A DNA stretch of 43,120 nt from Sedimenticola sp. (GCA_026989135.1 JALSJZ010000153.1:1-43120), one strand, 5' to 3'. Shown: positions 18,101-33,100, numbered from the stretch's first letter. Notes: a model not told the origin generated them from the letters alone. Translations and numbers: made by a program.

Positions 18101-21100
18101 AAGCCAGCGTTGATAACCAGATGGTCGGCCTCATTGCCGGGAGTGCCATCATCCTGGTTGTCATCGGTTGCCAGGATGGTGATATCACCGCTGGCAGCAA
18201 TGATATTCTTGCTCACGGTAACCGGGCTCTCTGCAATCAGATCAATCGAGCCATCGGCCACAAAACCATCATCCTCATCCAAACCTCCAATGGTCAGCTG
18301 GCCACGGTTGGTGATCCAGACACTGCCGGAGGTTGAGCGACCCTCCATAAAGCCAACAGTGGTCAGCAGGCGGTTGCTCTCTTCGCCGATGTCATCACCC
18401 GCAAACAGACGGGTACGCCCCGAGTCAACATTGGAACCACCGGCAGTATTGCCGTTGAGGATGCGCTCCGGGCCGAGGATAAAGGCGGTATAGTCACTGC
18501 CCGTAGCCACGGTATTAAGGCTGAGATCGCCCGAGGTTTCGATCAGATAGCTGTTCTGGCCACTGCTGCTGGTGAGCCTGCCGTTACCGGCAGCTGTATC
18601 AATATCCAGGTCATTGCCCGAGATGCCGATGGTTCCAACAGTCGCTGTAAGGCTGATACTGCTGCCGACCACATCTGCAAAACCATCATTGTTGGCATCG
18701 AGAATAGCAATATGAGCCTGCAGATCCACGTCACCCTGCTGGGATTGAGCCCGGTCTACATTCATATTGCCCACTGTCTCGGCAATCCTGATGTCATCGC
18801 GGGCATAAACCGTCAATGTGCCACTACCATTGACATCTACATCCAGATAATCCAGTGCCTCTCCCACCCCACCCGCATTCGCGGTAAGCACAATCTTATT
18901 GGCACGGATATTCTCAAGATCATGGTTAAGACTGTCCACAATCGAACCGCTGAGCGCCGTGAGATAGGCTCCGCCGGACTGTGCATAGACCGTACCCACA
19001 TTCATGTTGCCATCACGCTCGACAACATAGAGAGCATCTCCCGCACGTACAGTCAACTCACCCTGGTCGGCAAGGTTGATGAAGATCGGTAACAGCTCGC
19101 TGCCAACAGATTGGGCACCGGCCTCAAGAACTAGGCTGCCCCCCGTCACATTGGTGGCGGCGCTACCCAGGGTATTGATGATGGCTTGGCCGCTCTTGAT
19201 GCGGATAGCATTGTCACTGCCGGATTGCACAGTTCCGATATTCAGCGCCAGCTCTGAGCCAAGATAGATGTCACCGCCAGCAGTGACATCTACCTGCCCC
19301 ATGGCATCCACATCGACGTCATCACGCTGGCTGATCAGAATCTTGGTGACCGGTGCAACCGGGTTGGCCGGGTCAACAATAATAGGCGCTGCAATGCGCA
19401 CCGGCACGCCGACCTCAGTCTCTACGCTATTGGAGGCATCCAGGGTCAACAGATTGGCAGAGACTGCGGCCACCGTGTAAAAACCACCATTATTGGCATT
19501 GGCCGAGTTGCCCAGAATCTGAATCTTCATGCCGGAGGTGAACCCTCGGCTGATCCAGCTGGCACCATCCGCACTGGCTATGGTATCAGGGTTCGGGCCA
19601 TTATCCCGAAAGGTCACTGTGGCACTGAAGGGGTCGCTGGCCAGGTAGGTCACATCTGCTCGTTCGGCAGCAGCCAGTGCCACCTTTTGATCTGCCGTCA
19701 GCGTCACTGGTTTGTTGCTGAGATCAATCTCAAGCTCACCGATGGATGAACCCACCTTTCCAGAGACATCCAGCCTCACCGATCCACCGGCAATGATATT
19801 GGCCTCCTCGATAGTGATCTGCGTATCAGAAACCGGCACCAGAAGACCGGCGCTGAAGAGATTCAGCAACTCATCTTCTGTCCAGATTTTGATACTGTCG
19901 GTAATGGCATCACGCTCATCCTGACTCATCTGATAATCGAAATTCTCATCATAGCTGACCATGACTGCCGGTGCACCACGATCAGCCGCATACTGCTCAA
20001 ACTGCGCATGCAGCGCATGGTATTCAGCCGTGCGCTTGTTCTCCAGGGCAATGATCGCATCCGCATCAAAGCCCAGATCATCCTCGTAGAACGCCCTCTC
20101 CTTGGCGCTGAGTGTCACCTGAAAACCCGGGTCATATACACTCGGGTCTGGCTGACTGTTTCTATAACTCCAGTAGGCCTGATACTCCTGCTCCTTGACG
20201 TTGCCATAAGCATCCAGACTCTGCACCACCTTGGTGTTTGCGCCCGTGCCAGCGGTCAATGAGAGATCAGACCAGACGCTGTTCAGCAGCTCGTTATAGG
20301 TGCGCTCATCACGCTGTGCTGTGCTGTTGGCATCCAGCAGCGCCCCACTGCCCACCTTGACGTGGACATCACCAGCCCCGGTACTTATCTGTTTAAGACG
20401 CAGGTCACCGGCAGACTCTTCCAGATAGACGCTCTGCCTGGCGGAAACCGTCAGGTAATCCCTTAATCTCTCACCTGAATCGATCAGCAACCTGTCGGAT
20501 GGGCTGTTACCGACACGCCCCTCTTCCGCAGTCAGAGAGATACGGCCGGCAACGATGCTCTCTCCCGTCACGCCAGCCGCCTGCACAATGCTGCCCTTGG
20601 CTGTAAGGGTGACATCACCCCGGGTTGCTGCGCTCACCTGTTGCAGGTGGAGATCGCCCGTAACCTCAAGCAGATCAATATTGCCGCTGGCGCTGAATGC
20701 CTGCAGGGTTGGCGCATGGGCGACCTTCATCCAGCGGCTGGTATCGACATAGTTCTGGTTACCAAGATCCATCACCGCATTGGTTGCGATGTACTGGTAG
20801 ACCTCACCACCCAGGCCGCCTCCGGTGTAGCCACTTGCAAGCAGTACCCGGTCACCCTTGGTGACGCTTTCGGTCTGTAGTTTTTCCCACTGGCTGGTAT
20901 TGGAGTAATCCTGCACCGCAAGATCAAGGGTTGCAGCAGAACCCAGGTAGAGGTATGAACCACCAGCGACACCACCATTTTGGTGGTCGTCTGCCAGGGT
21001 GACCCAGTCATTAACCGCCAGAGGCGTACTGCCACCCGCGCTGAGGTAATGGCTGCCCAAATTCACATTCTGATCGGTTGCAAAATACTGATATTCAGCG

Positions 21101-24100
21101 TTATCGGCAAGTTCGGTCTGCACTGCCTGGCTCGATGATCCGATGCTCTCTCGCGCACTCAGGGTGATATTCTCACCGGAGATGTATGCGCCATCATTCA
21201 ACTGACGAATGCCCCCCTGAGAGATGATGCTGGCACTGCCGGTTGCCGCCAGTATGGGGCCATTGAGCACGATGTCGGCACCCACAGCGGTTGAGGTCAG
21301 GGAGACAGCTGCATCATCGTATCCGATAAAATTAATATCGATAGTGCGGTCTGCCTTGATGGTGTGGTCATAGAGATGCATCTCCCTGCTCTCTTCCGCC
21401 CATTTTTGGTAGTAGGTCTTCTTACCATACCAGGTGCTCTCAGACCACTTCTTAACCCTGTACTCGTTGTTGGAGAGATTTTTAGTCGTATAGGCATAGG
21501 TATACGACTCGTTGGCCAGACCCGTATCAAGGTAGTAATAGGGGCCGCTGTCCATCAGCTTCAGGGACAAGACCTCTGTATGGGGGCCACTGACGATATT
21601 GTCAGGGTCGGCGGCCAACCAGTCGATACCCAGCCATGCACTGGTGCCGTAGGTGGTGGTGGTTCGGGTACCTGTCTCCTTACCCACAACCCAGGCATAG
21701 CGCCAGCCCGATACCGGCGTATAGGTGGAGTTGTCGCCGATTACCGATACCACAGGGGTACCGTTATCCACCGTCTTTACGACTCCGGCTCGGGTTTTCT
21801 GATACAGCGTGACATAGGGTGTCGCGCCAACATCACGCGCCCTGTCATGCAGCAGCAAGGTTCCTGCCCCCCGTTCAGAGGCATTGATGCGTTTAACCTC
21901 CATATCAAACGGGGTGTTATTGGTAATATTGATCTTGCCGTAACCACCCAGAACCCTGATTTCGCCATTACCGGTATTGAGGATTCTGCCATGCAGCTCG
22001 ATGTAACCACCACTGACCCCTATCTCCTCAACGATGATACGTTGATTGGTCACATCCCAGAAGACATCAAAATCACTGTTGGACGCTGTAGTCAGATAGA
22101 TCAGGCCACGCTGTACAGCAGAGATACTGGAGATTTCATTGGCAACAGCGGCTCCCAGCACCAGATTGTAATCCGACTTGCCCGACTGGATAACACCATT
22201 GATATTCAGATACTGGGCATCAATAAAGATGCGCTCACCATAGAGCACCTGACTGGGCGGCATTGCCAGAACCGTATTCACGACACCGCTCAAACTGCCA
22301 TCCCCATCTGAACTGGCAGCACCCTGCCAGATGGCATAGGGCTCACCTTCGATGCTGTGGGTCGTGACACCATCGATATAGACGTTACCGCCAGCCACGA
22401 TGCTCATATTCTTGGCACGCACCCGATCCTGAATAAGGATGTCGCCTTTGAGGTTCATCAGCGTCAGGCTACCCTGCAGATTATCGATCTGGCCACGGAC
22501 TGTGATATCCGGGGTCGGATACCCCGGGTTGGTAGCGGGATTAAAGGTATTCTCGATCAGAATGGATGGCGGGTTGGCCGAGCCACCTCCCTGAATGGAG
22601 CCAAAGGAGGCCACACCGGCAGTAACACCCTCATCCACGCTGTTTAATACCTCAATGGCTCCATTGCTCAGAACCTCGGCACCATTGAGGTAAAGGCCAC
22701 CGTTGCTCTCTGGAATGATGATGCCATCGATATTCAGAAACGCCGGCGTGCTGTTGCGTATGGAGACGGTAGCTCCGCCAGGCGCCTCCATGCGGCCAGA
22801 GCCAATGAGTTGGTCAGAACGGATATCAATGGTACCAGCCTGAGCCCAGATCGGATCTACAGTGACAACCAGTGCCGACTGCTGTTTCGGAACTCGAGTG
22901 CCATCGATGATCTCCATCAACCCTTCGGCAAGCAGCTCACTCTCTACGCGCTCGATCTCCCCTTCGTAGAAATCGATCATGGTCTGATTGCCGGAGTAGC
23001 GGTAGCTGCTAAGTTGATCTTCCAGTTTGGACAGCTCGTTATACAGGCTGCTGTTGACCAGTTCACTGCCAGAGCTATAGGTAATGCCATCCGTCTGGAG
23101 ACTGGCCAGCACCGTACCGGTAGCCGCATCGACAGAATCAAGAACCAGCGATTGATAGCGTTTGATACCCGTACGGAGCGCACCATCCACCTGAACCCTG
23201 GCATGGGCATCAACCTCAACTGTACCGTCGATCAGCTCCGTGCCCCCGTTGACGGCATCAGCAAGTGCACTCGCCCAGTTCACCGCCTTGGCCTGCGCAT
23301 TCATATTTGCAAAACCGAAACGTTCGGCATGCAGTTTGGCCTCACGAGCCGTCTCCAGCACCGACCCGCCCGAAACCACAATGCTGTTCTCCTGAATCAG
23401 GCTGGCAGTTGCATCAATGATATCGATGGGTATGGCGCTGCCGGCAAAACTATCGGCCTTGGCATCAATGGTGTACTGATCGCGTGAAAAGCTGGTATCG
23501 GTACCCACCGAGATCAACAGGTCACCCTCAGCACGGAGAGTGGCAGCTGCACCAATAAAAACTTGATTGAGCGGGCTGATAACGATGTCAGTATCTGTAG
23601 AAGCAACCGTAATTGTACCGTAGGTATCCACATTGACCTTGGTAGTGATATAACCGCTACCACGGGCAGAGATCACCAGATCACCACTGCTGATAATTGA
23701 TGCACCACTCCCAATCGTCACCTTGGCCAGGCTCTGTGTGGTGGTGATGTCAGAGTCTGCACCCGCCCCTGAGATGGCGCCACCAACGATGACATTAACC
23801 TTGTCATGCAGATTGAACTGATTCAGGGCCACGGCAGTAAAGTCGGACGCCGGGCCGCCATTAACCGTCAGGTCTGCTCCAGCACCTACCGTCACCAGGG
23901 TGCTGAAATCCAGCGTTGTATCACTGTCAGCACCGGCACCCGCGATGGCCCCGCCGATGTAGACATTAATATTATCGACATAGCCATTTTTGACGGCCCG
24001 ATTGATGGCCTCAAGGTCGATCGCTTCTGCCGCCAGGGTGGCATTGTTGCCCACCCGGCTCTCTACATCGGAGTCCACACCGTGCATCACGCTCGCACCG

Positions 24101-27100
24101 CCACCGGAGAGCGCACCTCCGGCAATGGTCAATACAGCGGCATCAAAATCCGCCGTATGCCGCGCACTCATGCTGAACGCACCGCTCAGCGAAATATTGC
24201 CGCCTCCCACGCCACTACCTGTCTCTGCCCGCGTGTCGCTGATATTGCCCGTTGCAGCGATTGCAGCCGCACCTGCAACAGCTCCGCCACTGCCCGCTGT
24301 GGTGCTTACCCGATTGGTATCTGTGCCAACCGCAGAGAGGGTCAGGCTGGCACCACTCAAGTTCACACCAGCGCCCAGGTAGGCATGGGTAATGGTATTG
24401 GATGAGACACTGGCGGAAACCACACCGGCGGCAACGACACCGCCCACATTAGCATTGGCCTCTGCCTGTTGTCGCGTAACAGTATTTGCGGTCACGATGG
24501 TAGCCGCAGCAATGGTCAGGGTGGAGCCATCAGCAATATAGCTGAACACCTGGCTATTGTTGGCAATGCTGTTGAAGGTACCAACCACACTCAGCGCCCC
24601 ACCACTGGAGCCGCTGGAATAAGTGTTCGCCGCATAGCCACTGCCGGGCAGTGCAACACTGGCATCTACAGTCAAGGCCGTGGCTTCAATGGTCACATCA
24701 CCCTGGCTGGAATCAGTGGAGCTGCCCACAGCGGCAGTGACCTTTGGTGCAATGGTTACTGAGGTTTCAGAGATACCTATAGCCGCCGCACCGGCAGAGA
24801 CACCTTCTACATCAACCTCGGCCTTGGGTGTCATTACAGCAGCAAGGTTGACAGCGCCCGCCAATAACATATCAGAGCCACTGCCGATGAACGCCTCTAC
24901 CGATGGGTTGATGACAATGGTGGCGTTGTTTCCCGCCCCTGCCCCGATACCCACAGAAACCGCCAACACATCTGCCCTGGCCGTCACGGTTGAAAGCGTG
25001 TTGATTGACAGGCTGTTTACCGTCCCGGCACCCTGTCCTATCTGGGTGTGTTTACCCAGATAGGCAAGCGTGCTGCCGCCCACTGAGATTTTACCAATCG
25101 CTGCACCGGCAGCCAGCTGTCCTACAGCTATACCCCTGGCCTGGGCATCAATCGTGCGCACCGCCTCGGATCGAACCGTGACTGCATCCGCATTGAGTAT
25201 CCTGGTGCCATTGCCATCATTGCTGCCATCACCTGTATAGGCACGCTGGGAGCTGGTATCCGCGATGATGGCTACCTGGGCACCAAGTCCGACAGCACCC
25301 ATAGAGCCGCCATAGGCAAAGAGTTTGGCATCCGCCAGGGTGTAGTTGGCCTCGATGGTAATATCATCTGCCGCTGAAAGTGTGACATTACTGGCCACAT
25401 AGGCATTGGTGGCGCTGGAGAGGTTAAGAATAGCCACCGATCCACCCACACTGACGATACCCCCAGCACCCGAACCCGTAACGATGGTGACCGCAACCTG
25501 CTCATCTGCGCGAACCAGAATATCGCCAGAAGCATCAGCAGCACCGGCCGTGACCGTTGCCCCAACGCCGATATAGGCAGTGGTGCCGGTTACAGCAGGA
25601 TCGGCACTGAGACTGACCGTAAACATGCTGGCATTGGCCTGAGCCTGTGCTCGCTGGGCGGTACCATCATCAGAATCAGAACTCATCCCATCCAGTGAAC
25701 CACTGAAGGTATCCCCCAAAGCCCCGTTTACGCCGGTTGCCTCACTGGCTCCGTCACCCTGCAGGCCACTGCCAATGGAGACCACAGAGATGGCACCACT
25801 GATACCAATAGCCCCACCGGAGAAGGCAATGACACTGGAGTCCACCGTACGGCTGGCCAGAGCCTCAACCTTTACATCACGCCCTGCGCTCACCGTGGTG
25901 TTGGAGCCAATATGGGCATCCAGGGTATTTTTCAGTGTAATGACATCAATAGAGGCGCCAATGCCTGCCGCGCCCACAGAGAGCGCACCAATGCCATCTG
26001 TGATGGTCGTCTCATTGTCAGCCACAACCCTGACATCACTGCCCGCATTGACGTTGGAATGAACTGCGCCCGCAGAACCGATATAGGCCTGGGTCAACGA
26101 GCTTGGGGAGACCACCACCACGCTTCCGGCAAAGGCACCAATACCGCCCACAGCAGCGCCTGCCAACACCTCGACAACCTCAACGGACTCTGCCTGCACC
26201 ACAACATCATGGGTAGCGGTAACGGTTGAGCCTTCAATAAAGGCACGGGTTGTCCCATCCAGCAAGCCAACAGCAACTGCTGCACCGGCGCTCACTGCAC
26301 CACCACTCACCGCACCCACATCAAACCCTGCAAAAACACGCGAATCGGCATCAACCAGCAGATCACCCGTAGCATCCACTGTAGCCAGACGAATATAGGC
26401 CTCTGTCATCGAACTGCTCTTAACGACCGATGCCGCACCACTCAAGCCACCATAGAGACCCACACCAACAGCAACATTGATATTCGGGAGTCTCTCCCGA
26501 CTCAAGGCTGAGACCTCAACACCCTCACCAGCATAGATCGCCGTCAGGTGGGTTCCCCCCTCAATGTAGGCGCGCGTATTCTTTTCAATAATATTGGTGC
26601 CGATAGAGGCAGCACCACCAACCCCACTCACGGCAACACCACCAGAACCCCCATCTGTCTCGACATCCGTAATCGAATGAGCGCGCACCTTCACCTGCTT
26701 GCCCTTACTGGCGCTGCTGTTGATACGCGAATTGCTGACATGAGCCTCGGTGGTTCCACCGACAAGATTCACCACCGCATTGGCACCGATACCCAGACCA
26801 CCCGAGATGCCGAGTGCCACAGCGATAACATCCACCTCTTCACTGGCGGTAGCGATAACCGCCAGCCCCTGAAGCATGCCTGCACTCTCAGTACCACCTT
26901 CATCATCGGCCCACTGCTTTATTGAGATGGCCGCACCCATCCCTTTGGCCGAGACATCGGAGTTCGCCGCAATATAGGCGCTGGTCTGGTTGCTGAGCTG
27001 ATTCACTACCACGCTGCCGCCAACACCGGCAGCTCCGCCGCCACCTACCGCACCCACCAGCGCCTGAACCGTATCGTTGGATTCGGCTAGCAGATAGATG

Positions 27101-30100
27101 CTGTTATCGGTTGCAACCACCGAGCCAAGGATATAGGCGGAGATCTCATTGTTGACCAGGTTGGCCGCAGCAGAGCCGGCCACCCCGCCGCCACCCGCTG
27201 CGGTGATACCCACGGCACCCGTCCAGATCGTGGCATCTGATTTGGCCTGGATGTAGATATTGCCCCCGCTTCCGGCGTTTACCTTAACCGTTGAACCATC
27301 GACATAGGCGGTAATGCTGTTGCTGATCTCGTTATAGGCAACCACCCCACCCAGCGCCAGCCCCCCTGCGCCACTGATCTGTCCGGCACCGGAGCGGATG
27401 GTGGAGTAATCGGCGGCAAAGATATTGATATCGCCATCCGTGGTAACGGTTGAACCCCCGGAAACATGGGCATCAACACTCTTCTCAATCCAGTTCAGCG
27501 ACAGGCCACCGGCACCAGCAAAGGCACCTGCCCCGCTGAAAGAGAAGGTCAGGGTATTGATATTGGCATTTGCAAGCGCCTTTATCGTAACTCTGTCCGC
27601 AGTCAGGGTGGCATCGTCTACATAGGCACGGATAACATTAGTGCTATCGTCGAGCGGATCATCCGGGTTGCCCCCGATATAGTTGTAGGCCACCGCAGCG
27701 CCCACCGAACCACCACCTGCGCCCGACAGGCCGGCAGCCAGTGAATTCAGGTTGGCCTGATCCGCCGCATAGACCCTGATGGTACCGCTATCGGCATGAG
27801 CCTCTGCCCCGCCAGAGATATGGGCATCGACGCTGTTGCGAATCCAGTTCAGAGCCAGCGCACCAGCACCACTGCCACCACCAGCACCACTGCCACTGAC
27901 GGCAAATGACCAGATCTGGGCATCCAGCACCGGCGTGTATTTCAGCTCATCATCCTGATCGCCGGATGGATTATCCATTGCGGTGGAGCCTGCGGTGGGC
28001 AGATCCTCAGTTGCGGCATCCGGGCCGGTGGATGCAATCAGATCATCAAAGCTCTTGTCAGAGGAGGCGTTCAGCACCTCTGCAACCACCGTAACATCAC
28101 CACTGCTGGAGCTGACGTTGGTGCCTGTCCCTTCGATATAGGCATGAATATCACTGCGCATATCGTTGGTAGCGGAGGCGATAGATGCCGAACCACCACC
28201 AGCGCCAGAGCCTGCGCCCGCAATAATGATCATGACCGGCGTCATTGTCGCACTGAGATTGACACCAGCAGCACCGTTAACCACGGAACCACCCGTAATG
28301 GAGGCCTCGACAACAGTCTGCATAAAGTTGATGGAGATGGAGCCAACAACCGAGGCAGCTCCGGCACCACCACCGCCGATAGTGATATTGAATATCTTCG
28401 CCTGACTGTCCGCCAATACATTGACCATGCCCACATTGGAGGTCACTTGGGAGGCATCGATATAGGCCCGCACCCGACCTGATGTGTCGCTATCAGCAGA
28501 GCGGGATGGATCAGCGGCACTGCCACCGATGAAGTTATAGGAGAGTACCCCTCCCACATTCACCCCACCGGCACCGGAACCACGAACCGCAACACTGTGG
28601 ATACTTGGCGTATCCAGTGCCTTGACGGTGACATCCTTTTCGGCTGTCACCTCAGAGCCGCCCCGAATAAAGGCCTCCACCGAGCTGTGAATAAAGTTGA
28701 CTGAGATGGATGCCCCACCAGCAAAGGCGCCAGCCCCAGAGCCTGAAGCCACCAGGGTATTGATGGTGCCGCTGGAATCAGCCAGCACATCCACCCGATC
28801 AGCCGTAACCGTGGCCCTGTCCAGATAGGCCTTGATAACATTGGCAGACGCACTGCCGGCAGGGTCATTGGGGTTGCCGCCGATATAGTTGTAGGCCATG
28901 GATGCGCCAAAGGAGGCCGCACCGGCACCACCGCCGGAACCGGATATGGCATTGATGGTGGCGCTGCCATTCGCCGTAATCCTGGCAACCCCCTCGGCAG
29001 TAAGGCCAGCCGTGCCATCGGTATTGGCATGCAGCTCTGCCCCACCCGACACATGGGCATCGATATCGTTATGCATCCAGTTGAGCGCCAGCGAGCCTGC
29101 CGCATTGACGGCGCCCGCTCCGGAGGCGCTCACCGCAAAGGCCCAGATCTGTGCATCCAGATCAATGGAGGTAAAGGCATTATTACTGTTGCCGATATCA
29201 ATATCCAGCGCTGAGGCCACCGGGCTGATGCTCTCGATAGCGGCATTGACGATGATGTCGCCATCCAGCGAGGAGACGTTGGTATGCTCACCCTCGACCC
29301 GGGCATGAATCACGCTGTTCATGTCATTGGTGGCCGAAGCCATGGCGGCCGCCGCCGCACCCGCACCTGACCCTGCGCCTGCAAGAATAATCATAATCGG
29401 TGAGACGGTGGCATTGACAACCACGCCTCTCTTGCCATTTACCACTGAGCCACCCGATCCATCACTGCCACCGAGGATCGCAGCATCGACAATGGTGCGC
29501 ATAAAGTTGATGGAGATGGAGCCAGCCACTGCGACCGCACCCGCACCCGCACCACCGATAGTAAGGTTGATGATGGTTGGCGTGCTGTCCGCAATCACCT
29601 CGGCCTTACCGCTGGTCGAATCCACATTGGAGTTGTCAATAAAGGCCAGCACCTTGCCTGCACTGTCGCTGTCCGTACGGCCGGGATCAGCCACGCTTCC
29701 ACCAATAAAATTATAGGAGACACCGGCCCCAACAGCGACTGCACCCGCACCCGCCGCACCCAGCGCCAAACTGCGAATGGTAGGCGTATCCATCGCCTTG
29801 ACCGTGATGTTGCCGCTGATCGCGGCAATCGCAGCAGCAGAAGGGTCAGCCAGATCAACATAATTACTGTTGCTGATGGAGGCCTCTACCAGACTATGAA
29901 TAAAGTTAATGGAAACAGCTGCACCCGCCGCAAAGGTGCCCGCCCCGGAACCGGCGACTGTCAGGTTATTAATGGTGCCTACGGAATTGGCCAGCACCTT
30001 GATAGTGCCCGCACGAACCCTTGCATCATCAATATAGGCACGAATAGTATTGGAGGTTGCCCTATCGAGAGGATTGTCTGGATTGCCACCGATATAGTTG

Positions 30101-33100
30101 TAGGCTAAAGAGGCTCCAACTGCAGCACCACCCGCTCCACTCCCGGCACCGGCTATGGCATTCAGGGTTGCGCTGCCTTTAGCTGAAACCTCGACTGTTC
30201 CACTCTCAGCAATAACTACCGCATTATTGGAAATGTGAGCATCGACACCGTTACGCAGCCAGTTGAGCGCCAGCGAACCCGCACCTGCCGCACTGCCTGC
30301 ACCAGAACCGCTAACGGCAAAGGTCCAGATCTGGGCATCCAGATCTGCATCGTTGCTGTCATCGCCGTCATTATCCTGGCGAATATCAATCGCAGGGAAG
30401 AGGTCGGCCTTTGCCACTTCCGCAGCAACGGTAACATCACCACTGCTGACAGTAACCGTTGTATCCTTTATATCGGAGCCTTCGATATAGGCTCTCACAT
30501 CGGTGCGCATATCATTGGTGGCGGAGGCAATGGCCGCAGCAGCGGTGCCAGCACCAGAGGCTGCACCTGCCACCACAAACATCAGCGGGGTAACCGTAGC
30601 CATGACCTGCACGCCCGTGTTTGCGGTAATGGTGGAACCACCCGAGATATGGGCGTCGATGATGCTGCGCATGAAGTTGATGGAGATGGAACCGGCAATG
30701 GCCACCTTACCGGCACCGGCTGCACCAACAGTGACATTGACAATCGTTGCATTACTCCCGGCCGTTACGCTGACCATGCCAAGGCTGGAGGTTACAGCGG
30801 AGTTATCAATGTAGGCCAGCACCATACCGGTAGATGAGTTATCACGTTTCTCCTCAACATTACGGCTCGGGTCACCCGGACTGCCACCAATGTAATTATA
30901 GGAGATGGCGGCCCCCATAGCGCCAGAGCCGGCACCAGCAGCACCGATGGCAACGCTGGTGATCAGGGCATCATCATTGGCACTGACCCGGACATCCCCA
31001 TTCGCAGTAACCGTGGAGCTCTCATCAATATAGGCCTGCACATTGTTATGCAGCCAGTTCAAGGAGATAGCCGCACCGCCAGCAAATTTACCTGCACCTG
31101 CTCCGGCAATTGCAACATTAACAATCTGACCACCAAGATCGGTCTGTTCAGGCAGATCAAGCGCGGCTGTATCCACCCCGAGTGCATCGACATCAGCTGC
31201 AGTGTCGGGCTTTGCAAAACCGGCCGTAACGCTTACTGTGCCGGCGGAAGAGGTGACTTCAGAGCCACTGACATAGGCCTTAATACTATTCCCAACCTCA
31301 ACTGTGGATACTGCGGCACCGATAGCTGTCGTACCCGCGCCCGCACCGGCGCCAGCGATGGAAACCACGGTGGTGCTATCACCGGCATTTACGGTAACCG
31401 CACCCCTGGCATCGACATCCGAGCCACCTGTCACCCGGGCATTGATGCTGTTCTTGATCACGCTGACCGAGACAGAGGCACCCGCAGCAAACTTGCCTGC
31501 ACCCGCGCCGCCAACGGCAACACTGACCATAATCTCCTGGCCTGAGGCCAGCAGATCAACGGTTGAACCGGTCGAGTTCACCACGGAACCATCAATTTGT
31601 GCATTCACTGAACTGAAGAGCAGATTGACACCCACACTGGCACCCAGCGCACCCTTTCCAGCACCCGCCAGCCCGCCCGCAATGTTTACGCTAATGGAAA
31701 GGTCATCCGCCGATACCTTGATAGAGCCCGTAGCCTCAATATCACTGCCAAGAGAGATATGCGCATCGGTGCTGTTCCCCATGTAACTCACTGCAACACC
31801 ACCGGCAGCCGCAAACTTGCCACCACCCGCTCCACCCACAGCAACACCGGCCAGCACTGCGCGCTCCTGGGCTTTTACCAGTACGGAACCACTGGTGCGC
31901 AACGTGCTGCCCTCGATACTGGCAGTGATCTCATTCGTCATAAAGTTGAGAGAGATCGCAATACCCAGCCCCGCCGTCTTGCCGTAGGCAAAGCTGCCAG
32001 AGAAGGCGAACAGGAATGAGTTGTCATCAGCCTGCACCGAGACATCACCGCTCGAACCTGCCAGGGTGGTGCTGTTAAGGATGTTCGCCTTGACCTCCAT
32101 ATCAATGAAGTTGGTAGAGAGTGTGCCAGCAACCCCGTACCCGCTCTTACCACCGCCACCGGTGGCAACCCCAGCGGCACCGGTTACCGCCACAATAAGC
32201 GCATTGGAGTAGGCGTTTACATCCAGATTGCCGGTGTGGGTGAATGCAGTGACATTCTCCATCGTGGCATAGGTCTTGTTCTCGATCTCACTGAAGGCAA
32301 TAGCGGCACCGGCACCTGCCTTGCCGCCAAAACCACCGGCACCGGCAACGTAGATGATCTGACTCTTGTCATCGGCCTGAAGCGAAACTGTGCCATCGAT
32401 GGTGCCTGTGGTGTTGCGCAGTGCTGCCTCAGTGGTATAGGTGGCACGAGTCACGGCAACCGAACCACCCAGCGCATAGCCTTTACTGCCGGTGGCAGCA
32501 GCCACACCAGCGGTCAAAGAGACGACCCAGTTATTGCGTATGGCATCGATATCAATACTGCTGGCAGTGATGGAGCTCATGCCATCGGCAAAGGCAGCTG
32601 TAGTGCCATCTACCACATTGATACCAAAGGCGCCAGCAATGCCCACCGCCGTCTTGTTCTCTTTGGTCTTGGTGAAGGCCACCGCACCCGCCAAAGAGGC
32701 ATAGACAACACTGTCGGCAGCCTGAATCTTCAGATTATTAACCGTTATGTTGCCGGTATCGTGCAGATAAGCCCGTACATTATCAAAGCCGACATTCACA
32801 GCCACTGCACCGGAGATATTGAACCCGGACTTTGCCTTTTTGTTGGTGGAGCCGCCACCAGAGATGGCATCGGCAACCTTCCCGCCGTTTGTCTTAAGTT
32901 CAGCCATCAAGTCGCCATGGCGACCCTGCCACGCCTTGAGATCTGCATCACCCTGCTTGCTACCGTCAGACCCCTGGGTGCCACCGGTACCCTTGTTTGG
33001 TTTGGTCGCCTTTTTGTTCTCGGTCTGAGCATCCTTACTGCCGGAACTTACGGCACCGGATATGGCAAAGGTTCCAATAAAGCCATCACTCTCTGCTGTC

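Noticed and set aside
27670-31100. Regularly spaced repeats considered as a CRISPR array or non-coding satellite
   Set aside because: The repeats keep one reading frame, diverge at third positions, and have a period far too long for a CRISPR array; they are protein repeats.
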